Source: Ochotona curzoniae
Taxonomy: Eukaryota > Chordata > Mammalia > Lagomorpha > Ochotonidae
Reading direction: 5' to 3'
Length of the DNA stretch: 64,000 bases
Assembly (NCBI RefSeq): GCF_017591425.1
Contig: NW_024467120.1
Span: 930,001-994,000, forward strand
Shown here: positions 57,880 to 64,000 of the stretch, in pieces
How positions within the stretch are numbered: position 1 is the first letter of the stretch
Layout of the letters: each line of letters opens with the position of its first letter
Translations under genes and position numbers: made by a program
Notes under the pieces: model-generated
The model's database searches: none
Seen by the model: only the letters and a program-made list of their open reading frames with translations
Told to the model about the DNA's origin: nothing

Positions 57880-58738
57880 GTAAAGCCCAACCACCTTGTA
57901 CTTACTCTGGCTCATTCAAGCACCAGTGAATAGGTCGCTTAACCCAGCCTGGCTCTCCCTTGAACCAAGCCCATATGCAAGTCAACGGGTTTTGGCTTGC
58001 CTAGCCTGGTCTGCCCCCAGTCCCAGCTCTTTTGCTCACCAGCAAAGTGACCCCCAATCCCAGGTATTACATGTGCTGGTGGGAGCTGTGGCCAGTCTAA
58101 CATGGCTTGCCTCTCCTTGGCATCCACCAGCAGTTACTGCAGCCTGGCTGAGCCTGGCCTGCCCCCACTTCCAACTGGAAGTGTTGTAGCCTAGCTTAGC
58201 CCAGCCCAGCCAGCCCCCAGTCCTGGCCCTAATGTGAACTGATTGGCATTGTGGCCCAACCTGGCCCATCCTGCATGCTTCCCTGGTTCTCACATCTGCC
58301 TGTGGGTGCTATGAATCTGCCAGGTCTGGTCTGCCCCCACACCTGACCCACATGTATATCTGCAGCTACTGTAACCTGGTCTGGTCCGGGCTGTTCCCAG
58401 CCTTGGTTCTGGTGCTCACCTTCAGGGACTGCATCCTGACAGAGGCGTTCTTCAAGCGCCTCTATCAGTCACCTCCCAGTAGCAGATGCTATACACACTT
58501 GTATGTCCTTGGTCTAGCCTGATTTAGTCTATCTCCTGTTCTGCCAGGAACAGCACCCTTGCCCCACCAGCCCACACCCATTCCAGATTTTACTGTTGGG
58601 TGCTACAGCCCAGGCATGGCTGGTACATCCCCAGGACCCACTCTGGTGTGATTCAGTTGGGGGCTGAGACCAAGCAAGCCCATCTTACAACTACACTGGC
58701 GCTTTCGAGCAGCAGCAGGTACTGGAGCTTTGCCCTAA

Positions 58739-58812
58739 TGTATTTAATATTCTCAGAGCAAATAAATATTGATTAAACATTCCTCCAAAAAAGTATTTTT
58801 TTTTTATTTCTT
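58739..58812. repeat. Long direct repeat, right copy
   Basis: TGTATTTAATATTCTCAG ... TATTTCTT, partner of 55361-55432, immediately beyond the 5' (high-coordinate) limit of the L1. Confidence 0.75.
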
Positions 58813-58828
58813 AATAAAAAAATATTAC

Positions 58829-59130
58829 GGGGCTGGCGCGATAGCCTAGTGGCTAAAGTTCTCTTCTTAAATGTGCTGGGATCCCATATGTGTGTGTTTG
58901 TGTCCTGGCTGCTCTACTTCCCTTTCAGCTCCTGCTTGTGGCCTGGGAAAGCAGTTGAGGACAGCCCAAAGCCTTGGGATCCTGCACCGGCATGGAAGAC
59001 CAGAAGAAGCTTCTGGCTCCCAGCTTTGGATCGTTTCACTTTTGGCCATTGCGGCCACTTGGGGAATGAACCAATGGATGGCAGGTCTTTCTGTCTCTCC
59101 TTCTCTCCATACATTTGACTTTCCAAGAAG
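58829..59130 (+). mobile_element. C-type SINE
   Basis: GGGGCTGGCGCGATAGCCTA start, AGCTCCTGCTTGTGGCCTGG, ACTTTCCAAGAAGC end. The tail is replaced by a GT/GA microsatellite. Confidence 0.9.
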
Positions 59131-59137
59131 CGGGCAG

Positions 59138-59141
59138 TGTG

Positions 59142-59198
<57 letters not shown>

Positions 59199-59205
59199 AA
59201 GACAG
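59138..59205. repeat. (GT)n(GA)n microsatellite
   Basis: Pure GT run with one TTT interruption followed by a GA run, at the 3' end of a SINE. The His-Thr/Cys-Val ORFs are artefacts. Confidence 0.95.
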
Positions 59206-59462
59206 AGTGCACAAGAGAGCACAAGAAAGCACTCACCTTTTGGCTCCCTGCTCAAGTGCTCAGGTCTGGAGTCTGAGCCAGCCATCTGGGCTTAACCCGG
59301 GTCTGCCATGTAGGGACATGAGCCATCGCCACTGCCTTTCAGGTTTTGCAGGTTCTTGCAGGAAGCAGAAATCAGGAGCCAGAAATGGGGATTGAACTCA
59401 GGCACTCTGATGCAACACACCCATTTCTGAGCAGACTACTAAAGGTGTGTTTCATCAAGAAA
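59206..59462 (-). mobile_element. Old C-type SINE
   Basis: TTCTTGCAGGAAGCAGAAAT, GGGGATTGAACTCAGGCACT, CATTTCTGAGCAGACTACTA. Confidence 0.6.
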
Positions 59463-59559
59463 AGGAAGTAGACCATGGAGCAGTGAAGGGAAGGTAGTCA
59501 GGAGCAGTGGTGGGCCTCAGGAGGTCTCAGAGTTCTTATCCTCCTTACACAGATGTGTG

Positions 59560-59852
59560 GGAGTGGCGTTTGGCCCAGGGGTGAAGGCGCTGCTTGGGAC
59601 ACCTGCAGCCCATAGCAGCGTGCCCAGGTTTGACCCTATTCCCGATTCCAGCAGCCTTGGGAGACCACCAGGGCCAGCCCAAGTACTTGGTTCCCTGCCA
59701 CCCCCATAAGAGATTCAGATTAAATTTCAGATTTTTGGCCCCAGTCTGGCCATTCAGCCTGGGTGTTGCAGGCACTTGCAGCATGAACCAGCAGCTGGAA
59801 CATTTTTGGTTCTCTGTCTTTAAAAATAATAATTAATTTTTAAAAATAGTAG
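59560..59852 (+). mobile_element. Old C-type SINE
   Basis: GGAGTGGCGTTTGGCCCAGG start, CAGCAGCCTTGGGAGACCA, GCATGAACCAGCAGCTGGAA, A-rich tail. Confidence 0.65.
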
Positions 59853-59929
59853 GTCCCTAGTGCACCGGCAGGGTTCTATTTTTTAAAATATCAGATGCCT
59901 TTATTCTTCCATCTCTCTCCTCCCTAGTT

Positions 59930-60030
59930 CTGATTTATTTTCTCTAGGGTGGAACTCAGGCATTGGTACTTTTGTAAAAAAGTTTCACAGGTGAGTCTGC
60001 GGTGGAGCAAAGGTGAGAAACACTGAATGA
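59930..60030 (+). repeat. MER5-like hAT fragment
   Basis: GGAACTCAGGCATTGGTACT, TTTCACAGGTGAGTCTGCGG, GGTGAGAAACACTG: the terminal GAGAAACACTG is a hAT-Charlie type inverted-repeat end. Confidence 0.6.
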
Positions 60031-60034
60031 TGAA

Positions 60035-61565
60035 GAAGGGTAACTCTTGCAGTTAAATCATTTTGTCACTCCAGGTGGAATGTTGGTACACCTGCTGTGT
60101 TTTTCAGTCAGGTCTGCAGGTCAGATCTTCAAGCCAGAGGTGTGCATCAGAGCACGTGTGTAGCACCTGCTACCTCTACACGTCGTAGGCTCAAAGTAGT
60201 GACCGAGGTTTTAAATTTTTCAATGTGCTAGGAGGGTGAAATGAAAAAGAGAAGATTAAGGTGGAAGAAGATGGGGCTGTTGCAGATTTCTGAACTCAGT
60301 AAGAAAGTGGTTCTGTTTCCCAGAGAAAAGAAAGAGTGTACAGCCGTGAGCTAGGCCTTCCCCGAAGTGAAAGAATCTCCTGGTTAAACCCAAATGCACA
60401 AATCATAGATTCTGCATCAGTGGCAGGACTAGTTTTTCCTGGTAAGGGTGACGCCACACTTTGTCTTTCCTAACTGCCCCAAAGCTATTAATATTTTTTG
60501 AACGCTGAAGTGTTGGTTTCTAGAATGATTTTTTTTTTTTTTTTTGGCTGTTATGTTGAACTCTCTACAGAATCCAGCAGTTTTTGGTTTGGGCCAGGAG
60601 CTATCAGTGTTGCCTTTTACGAACACTTTATACTACAGGATGGACAACATTTTGGATGTCTTGAAAAGACACCATTATACAAGCCTCTTAAAGCTGTGTC
60701 CGCCGTGTGACATCCTATGATTGTTAAAGCCCCACCCCCCTTACACATGCACCAAGAACCCGTCTGGTAGGAACTGGCTGGAAGATGTTGGGGAAAGATT
60801 TCAATTTCTTCTTGAATTAACTTGAAGAATTTGACTCTAGATTTTACTTCATAAGGGCAAATGTTTTACATTAACTCCTTTAAATGTTAACTTGAGACCT
60901 CTAGGTCTCAATTTCTTTTTTTTTTTTTTTTTGGATTTTAATATTTGAACTGCAAAATATTGGTGATGTCAGGGCAGAAAGATTTTTTTTTTTAGGTATT
61001 TTCCTAAAAAGATAATATCATCTGAACTCTCTGCAGGTGCTCCAGTATGCCAGACTGGCTAATAGGTCTGAATTCATACAGTGTGGGAGAAAGAATAAGG
61101 GGTGGATGTGTAGCTTTTCAGTAACCTGGCGTTGAACTGATTCACATGCGAAGAACAGTGGATCCATGTTCTCCGGGGCCTGACATGTATAAGGAGTGAT
61201 TCAAACATCCCACCCTGGACCCGGTGCCATTTCCTCCTCCCATACCATCCGTCCACCAATCACATGTAACCCTGCATTTCATCTGAGAATCTCACCCCCA
61301 ATCTCTCCTGGCGCCTCCTCCAACCCCGCCCATTTGCCAACCATCCTTAGGTAATCATCTGTGACAGTCTCAGGCACCAGTCCCCTGGGGGCCTGCCCTC
61401 AATCCCTCCCAAACCCTGCCCTCACACCTTGATGGACGCACCTGAAAGGCATAAAGGGCCCCCCAGCTACCTGCCTCCCTTCCTCATGGCTCTCCCACCA
61501 CCTCTGTCCGTTCCTGCCCGTGATTGGTTGAGGACATCTTATTCCACTTTTCTACAAAGCCAGTC
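60035..61565. other. Unannotated intergenic sequence
   Basis: Several T-runs (60528-60545, 60917-60933) but no nameable element. The frame at 61429-61917 has no domain. Confidence 0.35.
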
Positions 61566-61570
61566 CTTAC

Positions 61571-61720
61571 TTCTCTGTGGCTTTCCTGACAGCATCTGTG
61601 ATAGCCTCAGGGTAGTTCCCAAAGTGACTCAGAACCCAAAGTGGCTTTATCTTGAAGCTGATGTAACTCAGGCTCGGTCTTTCTATCATCATGCAGGTCT
61701 CCTTGAGGGCCCGCTGCATC
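61571..61720 (-). CDS. Exon-like 150-bp segment with consensus splice sites (unrecognised)
   Basis: On the minus strand a pyrimidine-rich acceptor (GTTTCCTTCTCCACAG, ending 61721) precedes, and a donor (GAA then GTAAGG, from 61570) follows, a 150-base stretch open in one frame without stops: MQRALKETCMMIERPSL ... NYPEAITDAVRKATE. The segment is a multiple of three with matching phases at both ends. I do not recognise the peptide. Other frames here are also open, and no partner exon was found, so chance or a decayed exon remain possible. Confidence 0.25.
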
Positions 61721-62011
61721 CTGTGGAGAAGGAAACGGAGCTCTACCTTGGCTCCCCCAACACAAACAGTTGGGACCGAGTTTGCTCCATGCATCTTTCT
61801 GCTTGGGGACAAACAATACAGAGAAAACTATTTCCCTGTTTGAGCCATGCAAAAAGGGATTATGCAGGAAGCTTTCTGCCATCAGAAATGGGCTTCAGTC
61901 TGAAAAGGGTGTTTTAGAAACCCATTTATTCACTGTGCTCTGCCCTCACGCTGGGACGCAGTCTGTCCTTTCTGTGTCACATTGCCAATGTCGCAGTGCT
62001 AACTGAAAGGG

Positions 62012-62290
62012 CCTGATACACAGGACACTGTGTGATCCCACTCAAATGAGCTACTTTGGAGTAGTCAGATTTAGAGAGGTAGGGAGTAAAGAGGACCAGG
62101 AATGGAGGAAGGGGAATTGGGGTCATTGTTTAGAGTGTAAAAGCTTCCATTGAGAAGATGAAAAAATTCTGCATGGTGGTGGTGATTGCATAATACAATG
62201 CATGCATTTAATGCCACCACACTGTACTCTGAACATGGATAAAAAGCTATAAACTTATTGTTATGTATTTATTATAATAAGAAAAAAAAA
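62012..62290 (+). mobile_element. L1M-type LINE 3' end
   Basis: CACTGTGTGATCCCACTCAA, GAGTAGTCAGATTTAGAGAG, CATTGTTTAGAGTGTAAAAG and an A-rich end after TTATTATAATAAG match old L1M 3' UTR order. Confidence 0.75.
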
Positions 62291-62294
62291 TGCC

Positions 62295-63095
62295 ATACAG
62301 TCAGGCTACCTGGGAAGCAAAGTCCAATGGTATTAATCATACTTAGAGCTGTTAAACAGCTCGGCTCTTTCCCATGTTCCACATTTCCTCACTCCGCACC
62401 CATTGCTTATACCTCAATAGTTTCAGTGACCTCCTCTGTTTCCTGGGGCTCATTCTTGCCTCAGAGGGGACCTTGCCAAGTGTAATGTGACCAGTCAACC
62501 TTGTGTCTGATGAGTGGTCTGGGGCCTGCTGGTGAATTCCAAGCCAGCAGCACAATGGCTTGGTTAGCTCTGGAGGGACATCTGATGTGTAAGAAATCAG
62601 AGCAGAGTCTCCCAGCTTTTAGAGCCAGCAGTTGAAAGGATAAGCACCCAAATGGCAGGGGGTGACATCCTGAGAGTTTGATATTCTCTCTAGGAAGGAG
62701 CCTGGAAACTTGCATTTCTAGCAACTCTGGAACATATTTCGGCCACTTCTGACCAAGAATAAATACAAAAACAAGGCTCTCTGTGGCCTGGCCTTGCTGC
62801 TTCAATGCTTCCCATCTCCCTCCAAGAGAAGGTTTGCTGCATGCTGGGCTAGCCTTGGGTTACCAATCCCTGTGCCTGGAATCGCCCTGCTTTTCCCTTT
62901 CTTCTTCTACGCCCTTCTCATCTTCTGCATACTCCCACTTTCACAGGTATCTACTGCTTAAACATAGTGTGTGTGCATGTGTGATACTCAGAAAGGTGGA
63001 TTGAGATATGATGAAATATTATACACTTCATCCATTGAAAGCATACTGTGCAGTTTTTAGTCACACACATGTGCAACCTTCACAAGAAGGAACCT
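62295..63095. other. Unannotated intergenic sequence
   Basis: No gene-like frame with splice sites. No repeat recognised. Confidence 0.35.
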
Positions 63096-63099
63096 TGCA

Positions 63100-63235
63100 G
63101 GTCCAGGTGTTGTGCAGGTTAAGCTGCCTTCTGCGGTGCCAGCATCTCATACGGAAGCCAGTTCAAGCCCAGCTGCTTCACTTGGGATCTAGCTCCCAGC
63201 TAATGCACCTGAGAAACAGCAGGCCTAGCTGCCCA
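63100..63235 (+). mobile_element. Truncated old C-type SINE
   Basis: GGTGTTGTGCAGGTTAAGCT, GCCAGCATCTCATACGGAAG, AGTTCAAGCCCAGCTGCTTC: the tRNA-related 5' half only. Confidence 0.6.
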
Positions 63236-63404
63236 CAGGGAAAGAAGTTGAACTTTATTGAACACCAGGGGGAGCCTTGTGCAGAAGGAAAGAACAGACT
63301 TTTAGGGCAGTCCAATCACACATGGGGCACTTAACATTTAAGAATAAATTTTTTTTTCTAACAATTTCTCACAGACTGAATTTCTGTACAAAAACTACTT
63401 TTTA

Positions 63405-63780
63405 GGGCCAGTGTGCGTTTTACGGCTGTGGGTTACCTCTTGCTAAGACCCCATTTTGGAAGGTTGATTATTGCCACTAGCAATCCAGCCCCTTACCAAT
63501 ATAGCTGGGGAGCAGTTAGAAGATGGCCCAAGTCCTTGGGCCCCTGCCACCCCTGTGGGAAGTCTAGATGAAACTGCTGTCTTTGGCACAGCCCAGCCTT
63601 GGCTGCTATGGGCATTTGGAGAATGAGTCAGCAGATGGAATGCTATCAGCCCCGCTCCTGTGCCTCTCTGTATGTATATGTTTGTACATGTGTGTATCTC
63701 CTTCTGTTGCTCTGCCTTTAAAGTAAATAAGTAAGTAAGTAAATAAATAAATGAGTCTTTAAAAGAAGAAAAGGAAAAAA
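63405..63780 (+). mobile_element. Old C-type SINE
   Basis: GGGCCAGTGTGCGTTTTACG start, GAAGATGGCCCAAGTCCTTG, GCATTTGGAGAATGAGTCAG, (AAGT)n and AATAAATAAAT tail. Confidence 0.75.
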
Positions 63781-63784
63781 AAAA

Positions 63785-64000
63785 CATGTCTTCCTGTTAA
63801 ATACTCTTATCTGGATAGTCTCATTATCTAAACACAATAAAGTCACTCTTAAGGTAACAAATGCTTAAAGAATATATTTATGGAAAATATATTATAGAAG
63901 GCCTCATATTTGTAGTTTCCATGTTTTTCACAATAGCTTTAAATTCTTATAGAGGAAAGAAATGAAAGGTAAATAGGGCATACTTTTCTTCAAGAATTTT
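63785..64000. other. Unannotated window end
   Basis: AT-rich sequence, nothing recognised. Confidence 0.4.

Larger units (their letters stand above)
56420..58480. repeat. Degenerate 60-70 bp tandem array in the L1 3' UTR (interrupted 56971-57879)
   Basis: Recurring phrases (CTGGTCTGCCCCCA, GTTCTCACATCTGCC, AGTGGGAGCTGCCACT) return roughly every 60-70 bases on both sides of the LTR. About 1.15 kb in all. G-rich in L1 sense. Confidence 0.6.
55783..58738 (-). mobile_element. L1 3' UTR, 5'-truncated, interrupted by an LTR
   Basis: The 3' terminal part (55790-56060) matches, in reverse, the tail of the L1 at 25470 (shared AACTATGTAAA, ACTTTCCCCAGATACTAGAA, GAGCATGCTCCACATTGGGG on the minus strand). 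A short T-run at 55781-55790 is the reversed poly(A). The C-rich portion (G-rich in L1 sense) forms a degenerate tandem array. No ORF2 sequence is present. Confidence 0.65.

Noticed and set aside
61429..61917. 162-codon plus-strand ORF, the longest in the window
   Set aside because: No recognised domain or homologue; it is antisense to the exon-like segment and ends in unremarkable sequence.
300..64000. Recurring ORF peptides such as GSHMGAGSNP..., FRVSHAGAGSQSFGPSSTAFPGH and AAGIRTGAHMGS
   Set aside because: They are translations of the same C-type SINE in different frames and orientations, not a protein family.
10500..64000. Possible SIRT5 or other neighbouring gene exons
   Set aside because: I looked for sirtuin motifs in the plus-strand frames and found none; the human GFOD1-SIRT5 spacing suggests SIRT5 lies beyond the window.
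1..64000. CRISPR arrays, bacterial operons, integrated phage, rRNA or true tRNA genes
   Set aside because: None seen. The tRNA-like segments are SINE heads with degraded cloverleafs, and the regularly spaced repeats are SINEs or L1 3' UTR units.

Overview
This is mammalian nuclear DNA, almost certainly from a lagomorph and most likely a pika (Ochotona). The window is saturated with tRNA-derived C-type SINEs (internal B box GGTTCTAATCC, A/T-rich tails, TSDs up to 17-18 bp), with lagomorph-style L1 3' ends, and with old mammal-wide repeats (MIR, L2, L1M, MaLR LTR, MER5-like). The species call is an inference from the SINE type; rabbit is the alternative.

Only one protein-coding gene can be supported. 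The first coding exon of GFOD1 lies on the minus strand at 9110-9362. It encodes the N-terminal NAD(P)-binding start of the protein and ends in a clean splice donor (GTGAGT, 9109 downward). A CpG island (about 8600-10470) covers the exon, its 5' UTR and the promoter. The rest of the gene lies beyond coordinate 1, so 1-9109 is GFOD1 intron 1. The interval 10.5-64 kb is upstream intergenic DNA. In human the next gene in that direction is SIRT5, and no SIRT5 exon is recognisable here.

Region by region: 1-8.6 kb is intron with SINEs, one L1 3' end and an AT-rich hairpin-prone microsatellite. 8.6-10.5 kb is the CpG island. 10.5-18 kb is SINE-rich, with a rearranged SINE cluster at 12.36-12.96 kb. 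18.6-19.4 kb is an MLT1-type LTR. 19.4-35 kb is SINEs, microsatellites, ancient LTR fragments and several L1 3' ends. 35.28-36.62 kb is a minus-strand L1 3' UTR with a 15-bp target duplication. 44.4-47.5 kb holds an ERV LTR followed by an L1 that keeps its ORF1 but has lost most of ORF2. 55.4-58.8 kb is a minus-strand L1 3' UTR, carrying a degenerate 60-70 bp tandem array, split by an LTR that is itself split by a SINE. 59-64 kb is mostly old repeats, with one unexplained 150-bp exon-like segment at 61571-61720.

I see no operon, CRISPR array or evidently new multi-gene system. The more interesting items are the exon-like segment, an L1 3' UTR that appears to carry a reverse-oriented copy of L1 ORF2, a SINE with a 23-nt 3' transduction, an unusually long direct repeat around an L1, and a 102-codon uORF ending six bases before the GFOD1 start.
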